From: Victivallales bacterium | GTDB taxonomy: Bacteria > Verrucomicrobiota > Lentisphaeria > Oligosphaerales > Oligosphaeraceae | Assembly: GCA_900769285.1 (NCBI GenBank) | Contig: CAAGGB010000092.1 | Location: forward strand, 1-10,723 | Direction: 5' to 3' | DNA: 10,723 nt | Shown: positions 1-5,740 of the stretch, piece by piece | How positions within the stretch are numbered: the stretch's first letter is position 1 | How the letters are laid out: each line of letters begins with the position of its first letter | Position numbers and translations under genes: made by a program | The notes under the pieces: generated by a model | What the model was told of the DNA's origin: nothing | What the model saw: only the letters and a program-made list of their open reading frames with translations | Database searches by the model: none

Positions 1-69
1 ACCGGCACCGGCAAGACCGCCGGCTTTCAGCTCCGTAACGTCCGACTCGAAATCCCCAAGGCACCGTAG
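1..69 (+). CDS. C-terminal end of an unidentified protein (partial)
   Basis: Frame 1 is open from the window edge and encodes 22 residues ending LRNVRLEIPKAP before a TAG stop at 67-69. Frame 3 stops earlier and frame 2 has no comparable ending. The F-x-L-x-N-V-R-L-E pattern resembles the last beta strand of the jelly-roll or carbohydrate-binding domains that often end secreted glycosidases, but 22 residues are too few to assign a family. The gene is followed by an array-containing spacer and a co-directional phosphoesterase. Confidence 0.45.
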   Translation, partial: TGTGKTAGFQLRNVRLEIPKAP

Positions 70-100
70 CCGCCACCATCTCAACTCCATTCTTCCTTTT

Positions 101-239
101 TGATTATTTTGTGCCTTTTGTGGACTTCTCCCCCCCTTTGATTATTTTGTGCCTTTTGTGGACTTCTCCCCCCTTTTGATTATTTTGTGCCTTTTGTGGA
201 CTTCTCCCCCCCCTTGATTATTTTGTGCCTTTTGTGGAC
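101..239 (+). repeat. Four-copy 38-base tandem repeat array (array 1)
   Basis: Copies begin at 101, 139, 177 and 215, an exact 38-base period; the fourth stops after 25 bases. Each copy has an invariant 25-base part (TGATTATTTTGTG followed by CCTTTTGTGGAC) and a 13-base part made of TTCT plus a C run and a T run. The C/T boundary moves between copies (7C+2T, 6C+3T, 8C+1T), yet the sum is always nine, so the period is kept. The array fills the gap between the upstream stop and the phosphoesterase start, ending 11 bases before that ATG, so it would be transcribed as leader if the promoter lies upstream. It shares the core TTTTGTGGACTTC with the array at 2256-2452. There are no variable spacers, so it is not a CRISPR array. 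Confidence 0.95.
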
Positions 240-250
240 ATAAGACAGCC

Positions 251-1102
251 ATGAACCTTTCCTGCGTCACCATCCAGGCCGGCCTGCCGCGCCCCGTCCG
301 CCTCCTCCACCTCTCGGACACCCACCTCTGCTTCGCCGACGACCGCGACTGCCAGCGCAAGCGAGACCTCGCCGCCAGCCGCATCCGCTACTTCTCCGGC
401 GCCAACGAGACCCTCGAATCCTACCTCGACGAGGCCGTCGCCTTCGCCCGACAGCACGACTGCCTCATCGTCCACACCGGCGACCTCATCGACTTCGTCT
501 CCCACCGCAACCTCGAGAAGCTCCGCGAACGGCTCGCGCTCGCCGACACCTTCTTCGCCGTCGGCAACCACGAGTACAGCCTCTTCGTCGGCGAGGCCAA
601 GGAAGACACCGCCTACAAGATGCAGAGCTTCCACCAGGTCCAGGACGCCGCCCCCAACCCCATCGAATACGCCTCGCGACAGCTTGGCGGCCTCATCCTC
701 GTCGCCTTCGACAACGGCTACTACCGCTTCTCGCCCGAGCACCTCGACTTCCTCAAGGCCGAACTCCAGCGCGGACTGCCCACCATCCTCCTCATACACA
801 ACCCCATCCACACCGAAAACCTCGCCCGGCATATGCGCGACATCCGCAAGGAACCCTGCGCCTACCTCTGCGGCTCACCACAGCATTGGCTCGAAACCTA
901 CTCCGAACACCGCCGCGAACAGCAGACACCCGACCAGCCCACACTCGACTTCATCGCCTTCGCCACACGCCAGCCACTCGTCAAGGCCGTCCTCGCCGGA
1001 CACCTCCACTTCCAGTTCGCCGACCTCATCACCCCCACGCTCCCACAGTTCGTCGCCGGCGCCGGCTTCCATAACCAGGCCACGCTCGTCAACGTCATCT
1101 GA
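251..1102 (+). CDS. Calcineurin-like metallophosphoesterase
   Basis: This 283-residue protein carries the metallophosphoesterase metal-binding motifs in order: D23-x-H25 in LHLSDTHL, G77-D78 in HTGDLID, G105-N106-H107-E108, H183 in LLIHNP, and G250-H251-L252-H253. The family uses a two-metal centre to hydrolyse phosphomonoesters or phosphodiesters. The substrate cannot be read from the sequence. No signal peptide or membrane segment is visible, so it is probably cytoplasmic. The ATG at 251 is chosen because D-x-H begins only about 20 residues in and the repeat array ends just upstream. No good Shine-Dalgarno is seen, only a weak AAGACAG. It precedes a co-directional glycosidase by 74 bases and may be co-transcribed with it. 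The reading frame looks intact. The alternative role, a cyclic-nucleotide phosphodiesterase, cannot be excluded. Confidence 0.9.
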   Translation: MNLSCVTIQAGLPRPVRLLHLSDTHLCFADDRDCQRKRDLAASRIRYFSGANETLESYLDEAVAFARQHDCLIVHTGDLIDFVSHRNLEKLRERLALADTFFAVGNHEYSLFVGEAKEDTAYKMQSFHQVQDAAPNPIEYASRQLGGLILVAFDNGYYRFSPEHLDFLKAELQRGLPTILLIHNPIHTENLARHMRDIRKEPCAYLCGSPQHWLETYSEHRREQQTPDQPTLDFIAFATRQPLVKAVLAGHLHFQFADLITPTLPQFVAGAGFHNQATLVNVI

Positions 1103-1176
1103 GGCTCTCATCCCGACACGCCACACCCCGGAACACGCCCGAGGCGTCCCACAACGACATCACCACTCCGCAGCCA

Positions 1177-2226
1177 ATGACGAACAGCAGCGCACCCATC
1201 TACGAGCATAACCTCGACGTCTTCTCCGACTACCAGACGCCCTACAAGCTCGGACGGCCCATCCTCGCCCCCTCCGGCATCCCCGGCGAATTCGACTGCC
1301 TCGGCGCCGACAACATGCGCATCTTCCGCCACCATGGCCACTTCTACGCCACCTACATCGGCTTCGATGGCGTCGGCTACCAGACCGCCATGGCCGTCTC
1401 CGACGACCTCCTCAACTGGACCAAACTCGGCGTCATCATGCCCCGTGGCTCCCGAAACGCCTGGGACCGCGTTGGACGCGCCATCTCCTGCTGGCTCCAT
1501 GACGTCGACCTCTACGGCGAACGCGACCTCATCACCCACCAGGGGCGACACTGGATGTTCTACCACGCCTATCCTGACCCCGGATACGAGACCGGCGCCG
1601 CCGCCAACGGACTCGCCTGGACCACCGACCCATCCTTCCACGACTGGCATTTCCTCGACCACCCCGTCTTCTCCAAGGGACCTGACGGCGCCTGGGACGG
1701 CGGCGGACTCTACAGCGTCTGGGTCGTGCCATACCAGCACTCCTTCCGACTCTACTACAACGGCAAGGACCACCTCAACTGGCCCTGGCACGAACAGGCC
1801 GGACTCGCCTTTGCCACCGACGGCTCCCTCGAACACTGGCAACGCTTCGAACACAACCCCGTCCATCCCGTCTCATCCTCCGGCTGGGACAGCGTCTTCG
1901 CCTGCGGACAGCACGTCCTCTGGGACAGCCGACGACACCAGTGGGTCCAGTTCTTCTGTGGCTTCGACGGCTCCCACGCACGCGACGGCGTCTCCGTCAG
2001 CGACGACGGCATCCTCTGGAGACGCTGCCCCACACCCCTCATCGACGTCGGCGCACCAGACGCCCTCGACGCCACCCACGCCCACAAGCCCTGCGTCATC
2101 TGGCATGACGGCGCACTCTACCACTTCTACTGCGCCGTCCGACCCACCCGCACCGACGACGAGCGCCGACGCTTCGGGCACGAGTACCGCTGCCTCACCG
2201 TCGCCTGCTCACGCCCCCTCGACTAA
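1177..2226 (+). CDS. Five-bladed beta-propeller glycosidase (GH43/GH32/GH130-like fold)
   Basis: This 349-residue protein shows repeated blade-like units. Examples are a D-N-M-R-I-F segment followed by HGHFYATYIGFDG (about 45-64), AVSDDLLNWTKLG (73-85), and later copies such as a second A-T-D-G-S-L-E-H-W unit, VSVSDDGILWRR, and HAHKPCVIWHDGALYHFY near the C terminus. The recurrence of S-D/T-D followed by W after a few residues is typical of five-bladed propeller glycosidases, which cleave or phosphorolyse plant or host glycans. I cannot assign a single GH family or name the catalytic acids with confidence. No signal peptide is present, so it probably acts on imported oligosaccharides in the cytoplasm. 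It follows the phosphoesterase by 74 bases with no terminator between them, and only a poor ribosome binding site (CGCAGCCA) is seen before the ATG. Confidence 0.8.
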   Translation: MTNSSAPIYEHNLDVFSDYQTPYKLGRPILAPSGIPGEFDCLGADNMRIFRHHGHFYATYIGFDGVGYQTAMAVSDDLLNWTKLGVIMPRGSRNAWDRVGRAISCWLHDVDLYGERDLITHQGRHWMFYHAYPDPGYETGAAANGLAWTTDPSFHDWHFLDHPVFSKGPDGAWDGGGLYSVWVVPYQHSFRLYYNGKDHLNWPWHEQAGLAFATDGSLEHWQRFEHNPVHPVSSSGWDSVFACGQHVLWDSRRHQWVQFFCGFDGSHARDGVSVSDDGILWRRCPTPLIDVGAPDALDATHAHKPCVIWHDGALYHFYCAVRPTRTDDERRRFGHEYRCLTVACSRPLD

Positions 2227-2255
2227 GCCCCCCAACACCCTATCCGCTCCTTCCC

Positions 2256-2452
2256 TTTGGCGTATTTCGCGTGTTTTATGGACTTCCCCTTTAGCGTATT
2301 TTGCGTGTTTTGTGGACTTCCCCTTTGGCGTATTTCGCGTGTTTTGTGGGCTTCCCCTTTGGCGTATTTCGCGTGTTTTGTGGGCTTCCCCTTTGGCGTA
2401 TTTCGCGTGTTTTGTGGACTTCCCCTTTAGCGTATTTTGCGTGTTTTGTGGA
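2256..2452 (+). repeat. Six-copy 34-base tandem repeat array (array 2)
   Basis: Copies begin at 2256, 2290, 2324, 2358, 2392 and 2426, an exact 34-base period; the last stops after 27 bases. The unit is TTTGGCGTATTTCGCG, then TGTTTTGTGGACTTCCCC. Copies 2 and 6 both carry the same two changes together (G to A at unit position 4, C to T at position 13), while copies 3 and 4 share GGGC in place of GGAC. The array starts 29 bases after the glycosidase stop and ends about 20 bases from the repaired end of the convergent Sel1 gene. Because 34 is not a multiple of three and no unit holds a stop, all three plus frames stay open through it, creating a false long ORF. Confidence 0.95.
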
Positions 2453-2514
2453 TTACAGCAAGGGCGGCACTCTAGTTGGCGCCAGAGATTTTTTTCAAGA
2501 CATCAGCAGCCTCC

Positions 2515-2931
2515 TCATGGCCGGCATCGGCGGCCTTCCGCAGCCAGCTGATGCCGGTCAGCAGATTCTTCTTGACTCCCTATCCCCAGACAAAACATCC
2601 TCCCCAGCCGATACTGTGACTCCGGATGCCCCTGCTTCGCCGCCTTCAGGTACCACTGGAAGGCCTGCGCCAAATCCTCCTGGACGCCATGGCCGTTCTC
2701 ATACATGCTCCCCAGATGCAACTGAGCCTCGGCATCACCCCGCTCCGCCGCCTTCTGAAACCACTCCGCTCCCCTCTGGGGCGACTGAACCACGCCCTTT
2801 CCGTCCTTGAACATGCACCCTAGGACAAACTGCGCCTCGGCATCCCCACAGACAGCCTTCCGATACCACGCGACCGCCTCAAAGGAACTAGACACGCTCT
2901 CCCACATACGCTCCTTCTCTTCTTCATTCAT
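2515..2931 (-). CDS. Sel1-repeat protein, frameshifted near its 3' end
   Basis: The 138-residue frame contains Sel1-like (SLR) repeats of about 36 residues at 17-52, 53-88 and 89 onward, each of the form A-x-W-Y/F-x-K-A-x-x-x-G-x-x-E-A-Q-x-x-L-G-x-M with G-x-G-V. Conserved tryptophans are at 22, 57 and 93. Sel1 repeats form alpha-solenoids used for protein binding. After G118 the repeat is lost and the frame ends in an unrelated tail. Dropping one base from the GGG there (plus-strand CCC at 2578-2580) restores GVKKNLLTGISWLRKAADAG, with W129 exactly 36 residues after W93. The restored frame ends at TAG 2472-2474, giving 152 residues. The gene is thus a fresh pseudogene, phase-variable, or affected by a sequencing error. 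No signal peptide is seen. AGAAGG lies about 13 bases before the ATG. It converges on the glycosidase gene. Confidence 0.8.
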   Translation of the reverse strand: MNEEEKERMWESVSSSFEAVAWYRKAVCGDAEAQFVLGCMFKDGKGVVQSPQRGAEWFQKAAERGDAEAQLHLGSMYENGHGVQEDLAQAFQWYLKAAKQGHPESQYRLGRMFCLGIGSQEESADRHQLAAEGRRCRP

Positions 2932-3206
2932 GAACGTACCATCACCTTCTCTTTTCTATTCTATTCCGAACACGCCAACATACAGAACCGTTACGACCCC
3001 TTGGGCCACATCCCGTTGACCAGCGCCAATATAGTCCACGGAAAAAAGCGCTGCAAATCACCCAACGCCCTACACCAAATCCCCCCCAGCACGCAGACTT
3101 CACGCCTCAAAATCCCGACAATCACCTCCAAAAACAGGACTTTGCATAAAAGAATCAGGAATTTTAAGGAATAAATATGATTTTATATGATTATCAAAAA
3201 AGTCAC
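2932..3206. other. Intergenic spacer between Sel1 and XRE genes
   Basis: The stretch separates two divergent genes. Its left two thirds are C/A-rich on the plus strand and hold no recognisable gene. From about 3120 it becomes AT-rich, with runs such as TTTTAAGGAATAAATATG around 3162-3180, in clear contrast to the GC-rich genes. The right end forms the upstream side of the promoter at 3207-3235, where A/T runs could serve as an UP-like element. No RNA gene or terminator is visible. Confidence 0.5.
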
Positions 3207-3235
3207 TTGAAATATCTTTGAGTCGCTTGTATGCT
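3207..3235 (+). promoter_or_regulatory. Sigma70-type promoter for the XRE gene
   Basis: TTGAAA at 3207-3212 and TATGCT at 3230-3235 are separated by exactly 17 bases, with an AT-rich upstream flank. Transcription would begin near 3242, giving a leader of about 80 bases before the ATG at 3325. Confidence 0.6.
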
Positions 3236-3265
3236 ATGCGGTGTCCACTTCCCTGGCTGTCCGGA

Positions 3266-3283
3266 CGGACGGTCGACCGACCG
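3266..3283. promoter_or_regulatory. Palindrome in the XRE leader, possible operator
   Basis: CGGACGGTCGACCGACCG is an 18-base inverted repeat centred on TCGA with a single mismatched pair (A opposite A at 3269/3280). It lies roughly 25-40 bases after the predicted transcription start and so could be an autoregulatory operator for the XRE protein. That role is inferred from position only. Confidence 0.4.
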
Positions 3284-3310
3284 GGAAATGGGAGCCACAC
3301 CCCTCAAGCA

Positions 3311-3317
3311 AAAGGAG
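3311..3317 (+). promoter_or_regulatory. Strong ribosome binding site that fixes the XRE start
   Basis: AAAGGAG ends 7 bases before the ATG at 3325. An in-frame GTG at 3241 would extend the protein by 28 residues, but it has no Shine-Dalgarno and coincides with the predicted transcription start, so the ATG is preferred. Confidence 0.75.
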
Positions 3318-3324
3318 TACGACC

Positions 3325-3753
3325 ATGAGCAACATCAGCGAGACCGGCCGCCACGAGACCGGCGGGCATCAGCCCTTCACCGGCATCTTCACCGAGGAGA
3401 CAAGGCGGCGCCTGCGCGAGCGGCGCCTGGAGCTGGGCCTGACCTACGAGCGGCTCGCCTGCCTCTTCAACGTCAACTGGTCCACCGTCCGCAAGTGGGA
3501 GAACGGCACGACCCGACGCTGTGCCCTGTTCTGCCGCCCACTCGTCGCCGACTTCCTTGACGGCGCCCTCGACCACCTGGTGCGTCCCGTCGCGGCTCTG
3601 CCCGCCGCACAGGAGAACAGCCGGCAGATGTCCGACCTCCTCCTCGCCCTCGGCGACGCCCTCCGCATGGGCGGGCTGCTCGACCCGCTCACACTCGCCC
3701 TCATCGAACGGCTTCGCCAGCGTCTCGGACTCCCACTCATGGGTCGACGCTGA
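3325..3753 (+). CDS. Small XRE-family (Cro/CI-type) HTH regulator
   Basis: The 142-residue protein has a Cro/CI-type helix-turn-helix at about 27-61: RRLRERRLELGLTYERLAC, then F-N-V-N-W-S-T-V-R-K-W-E-N-G. The W-S-T-V-R-K-W-E-N-G ending is the recognition-helix signature of the XRE family. The C-terminal half (about 62-142) is leucine- and alanine-rich, probably helical and perhaps used for dimerisation; no enzyme domain is recognisable. It is the only plus-strand gene between the minus-strand Sel1 and LacI genes, with its own promoter, an 18-base palindrome in the leader and a terminator, so it looks like a self-regulated single-gene unit. It lacks a toxin-like neighbour and is not adjacent to the R-M genes, so neither an antitoxin nor an R-M controller role is supported. 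Its target is unknown. Confidence 0.8.
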   Translation: MSNISETGRHETGGHQPFTGIFTEETRRRLRERRLELGLTYERLACLFNVNWSTVRKWENGTTRRCALFCRPLVADFLDGALDHLVRPVAALPAAQENSRQMSDLLLALGDALRMGGLLDPLTLALIERLRQRLGLPLMGRR

Positions 3754-3774
3754 CCTGCCGCCACCGTGACTCCA

Positions 3775-3790
3775 GCTCCCGCGCGGGAGC
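3775..3790. other. Perfect 16-base palindrome after the XRE gene
   Basis: GCTCCCGCGCGGGAGC is fully self-complementary and starts 22 bases after the XRE stop. It lies 7 bases before the larger terminator hairpin and may assist termination or protect the mRNA 3' end. Confidence 0.55.
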
Positions 3791-3797
3791 CAACCCC

Positions 3798-3840
3798 TCG
3801 GCTGCCCCGGACTCATCGCCCGGGGCAGCCGAACCGTTTT
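3798..3840 (+). terminator. Rho-independent terminator of the XRE unit
   Basis: A perfect 13-bp stem (TCGGCTGCCCCGG at 3798-3810 and its complement at 3820-3832) encloses a 9-base loop and is followed by ACCG and a TTTT tract at 3837-3840. The T tract is short and set back four bases, but the stem is very stable. The tract is on the plus strand, so the terminator serves the XRE gene. Confidence 0.75.
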
Positions 3841-3867
3841 CCCCACACACATCAGGAAATGACGCAT

Positions 3868-3956
3868 GCGCCAGGTCAGCCGGTCGTGCCGCGACCGCAA
3901 AGCCTCATACGCCGACGAGCCGCACCGCCGACGGCTGCCGCAGCACGGCCACCAGA
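3868..3956 (-). pseudogene. Decayed direct copy of the LacI gene 3' end
   Basis: Positions 3868-3923 match 3968-4023, the last codons of the intact LacI gene, exactly 100 bases away with four differences. Positions 3923-3956 match 4067-4100 at an offset of 144 with two differences. The copy thus lacks 44 bases relative to the gene, which breaks the frame. It has TGG (plus-strand CCA at 3871) where the gene has its TAG stop. Both copies have the same orientation. It is either the tail of a second, mostly deleted LacI paralogue or a partial tandem duplication. It has no start and encodes nothing useful. Confidence 0.8.
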
Positions 3957-3970
3957 ACGAAAAAGGTGCG

Positions 3971-4954
3971 CTAGGTCAACCGGTAGTGCCGCGACCGCAG
4001 AGCCTCATACGCCGACGAGCCGCGCACACAGAAGCTCACCGGCACCGACACCGCACAGTCGCGCACCACCGCCAACGGCTGCCGCAGCGCGGCCACCAGA
4101 CGCCGGCACACACCACGCACCAGCTCCGTCGTCGACGAGCAGAACGCCCCGGCCAGACGCGCGTCCGACAGAAACGGCCCACGGATGTTCGCATGGCACA
4201 GAATGGCCGGGCTGCCGCCCACGCCACCCTCGTCCAGCAAGTCCAGCAGCGTCTCCAGCGTCTGCCAGCCATCCACCACCACCACCTCGGGACACGGCGC
4301 CGACACCAGACGCCGCACCTGCGCCACACGCTCATCCACGAGCCGCGACAGCGGCTCCCACGTGGACGAGACGCCCAGCCGCGACGACGACGACGCAAAC
4401 GCCGCACACCAGTCACCGTTCGACAGCAGCCCACGCGCACGGCAACCCGCGTACGGCGCCAGCGCCTCACCCATCGCCGACGACAGCTCCAGACGATGCC
4501 GCTGAAGCTCGCAGCCGCCATCCGGCCCGCGCAGCAGCACCCCCTCCGTGCCCAGCAGCACCGCCTCCGCGTCACTGCCGAAAAGCACCTCCGCCGCCTG
4601 AGCCGCATCGCCGTCGCCGACGTCGCAAAGCGCCAGCAGCACACGGTACCCGCAGGCCGTGAGCTCACGCACCGCCAGCTCGGCGACCTGGGCCTGATAC
4701 GCATTGCCCAGGTCGCGGACCGCCAGACCCACGATGCCGCTCCGACCGCTCCGCAACGCCCGCGCCGACGGCGACGGCCGATACCCCAGCGACGCGATGG
4801 CCGCGTCAATCCGGGCGCGCGTCGCCTCCGACATCCGCGCCTGCGCACTGCCGTTGAGGTAGCGCGACACCAGCGCCGCGCTGACGCCGGCCAGCCGCGC
4901 CACGTCCTTGAGCGTGCTGCTCCCTCTGACCTCCGGCTGTCGACCCGAAGTCAT
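3971..4954 (-). CDS. LacI/GalR-family transcriptional regulator
   Basis: This 327-residue protein has a LacI-type N-terminal helix-turn-helix at about 14-35 (TLKDVARLAGVSAALVSRYL, then NG), followed by S-E-A-T-R-A-R-I and the hinge motif L-G-Y-R-P-S-P-S-A-R-A-L-R-S-G. The periplasmic-binding-like effector domain starts at about G73-I-V-G and runs to the end. Family members are usually 330-360 residues, so this is close to full length. They bind palindromic operators and respond to a sugar or sugar phosphate. The start fits the family because K-D-V-A lies near residue 16. No Shine-Dalgarno is seen; a TAATAAT sits only 6 bases before the ATG. The upstream neighbours are the R-M genes, but the flanking repeats suggest the original upstream partner was the DUF4091 gene, probably its regulatory target. 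Confidence 0.9.
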   Translation of the reverse strand: MTSGRQPEVRGSSTLKDVARLAGVSAALVSRYLNGSAQARMSEATRARIDAAIASLGYRPSPSARALRSGRSGIVGLAVRDLGNAYQAQVAELAVRELTACGYRVLLALCDVGDGDAAQAAEVLFGSDAEAVLLGTEGVLLRGPDGGCELQRHRLELSSAMGEALAPYAGCRARGLLSNGDWCAAFASSSSRLGVSSTWEPLSRLVDERVAQVRRLVSAPCPEVVVVDGWQTLETLLDLLDEGGVGGSPAILCHANIRGPFLSDARLAGAFCSSTTELVRGVCRRLVAALRQPLAVVRDCAVSVPVSFCVRGSSAYEALRSRHYRLT

Positions 4955-4958
4955 GCGC

Positions 4959-4966
4959 CAATTATT
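4959..4966. repeat. Left direct repeat CAATTATT
   Basis: It is identical to 6847-6854 and lies 4 bases upstream of the LacI start codon, at the left composition boundary of the R-M island. It probably represents one half of a target-site duplication. Confidence 0.6.
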
Positions 4967-4993
4967 AGGGTTGTGATTTCAGAATCCATACAA

Positions 4994-5740
4994 CTAATCC
5001 CTTGCATCCAGCATATGAACCCATGTATCATCATATTTGAGATTAACTAAAAAAGCATTTTTACTTAACGGAGTAGGTCTTTTCAAGTCAAATTTCTTGG
5101 CATTCAATGGAATTTCTGTATGAATAGTAAATTGAGACCCATGCGGTTGCCATGTAAATCTCTGCTTCTTTGTTGATTTCTCAATGCCAATGAAGTTCCC
5201 ATTTTTGTTTACCTCCCATCTATAGTCGGCAATTCTAACTTGCCTCGTATCCTCCTCGAATAGGGTAAATTGTGTCAGGTCATCATTTCGAACTAAAATT
5301 ATTGTACGTAGAGATTTGAATTTTGAAAATGCAATATTGATGCGCTCATTCCAAATGCCCAAAACTGCATCTCCTGTTCGTTGAACATCAGCGTGTGGGT
5401 CTTCTATTCCATAAGAATAGTCAGGTGAATTTCTACCACTGATAAGCCTCACGGCAGTAGCATCGAAAGGATTTTGGTTTTTCACTGTCTTTGCAGACCA
5501 AGCAATATGCTCCACCCCCACATCAGCGATACCAACTGGCGAGGCATAGTGAGTCCCATTAACCGCATCAGCAAAGGCATCGCCAAAATCATCACCACTC
5601 AAATCAGTTCTTCCCACACCAACCAAATAGACAATATGACTACATATCTTAACAATAATATCGTTTGGAATCTCATTAAGTGGATATAATTCTTGGAAAG
5701 AGAGTTTCTTTAGATCTCTCAATCTTGGATGATTACTCAT
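4994..5740 (-). CDS. Probable type II restriction endonuclease
   Basis: The 248-residue product starts inside the end of the methyltransferase gene with an 8-base overlap, so the two are translationally coupled. Small proteins placed this way next to a C5-methyltransferase are usually the cognate endonuclease. A possible variant PD-(D/E)XK centre is D73 followed by W81-S82-A83-K84 within V-G-I-A-D-V and A-W-S-A-K-T-V-K. The usual acidic residue before x-K is S82 here, so the assignment is tentative. A striking segment, V-R-L-I-S-G-R-N-S-P-D-Y-S-Y-G-I (97-112), may be a family signature, but I cannot name the family or the cut site. No membrane segment or signal peptide is present. The TAG stop at 4994-4996 is 40 bases from the LacI start. 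The gene is clearly AT-rich. Confidence 0.7.
   Translation of the reverse strand: MSNHPRLRDLKKLSFQELYPLNEIPNDIIVKICSHIVYLVGVGRTDLSGDDFGDAFADAVNGTHYASPVGIADVGVEHIAWSAKTVKNQNPFDATAVRLISGRNSPDYSYGIEDPHADVQRTGDAVLGIWNERINIAFSKFKSLRTIILVRNDDLTQFTLFEEDTRQVRIADYRWEVNKNGNFIGIEKSTKKQRFTWQPHGSQFTIHTEIPLNAKKFDLKRPTPLSKNAFLVNLKYDDTWVHMLDARD

Noticed and set aside
101..239. Possible CRISPR array.
   Set aside because: The units are contiguous tandem copies with no unique spacers, and no cas genes are present.
1334..2551. A 405-codon plus-strand open frame overlapping the glycosidase and running through array 2.
   Set aside because: It is out of frame with the glycosidase, is dominated by Ser, Thr and Pro as expected for a shifted high-GC frame, and continues only because the 34-base repeats lack stops in all three plus frames.
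3100..3300. A 66-codon minus-strand open frame over the XRE promoter region.
   Set aside because: It has no ribosome binding site or recognisable motif and overlaps a well-formed promoter and leader.
3241..3324. GTG-initiated N-terminal extension of the XRE protein.
   Set aside because: It has no Shine-Dalgarno and coincides with the predicted transcription start, while the ATG at 3325 has a strong AAAGGAG at good spacing.
3304..3900. A 198-codon minus-strand open frame beginning inside the LacI 3'-end copy.
   Set aside because: It is antisense to the XRE gene and across its terminator. Only its first few codons resemble LacI, and the remainder has no family features.
4967..5000. Hairpin at the end of the endonuclease gene as a terminator (GTTGT pairing with ACAAC, plus GGG with CCC).
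   Set aside because: The stem is short with a four-base bulge and a 15-base loop, and no T tract follows, so it is not strong enough to call.
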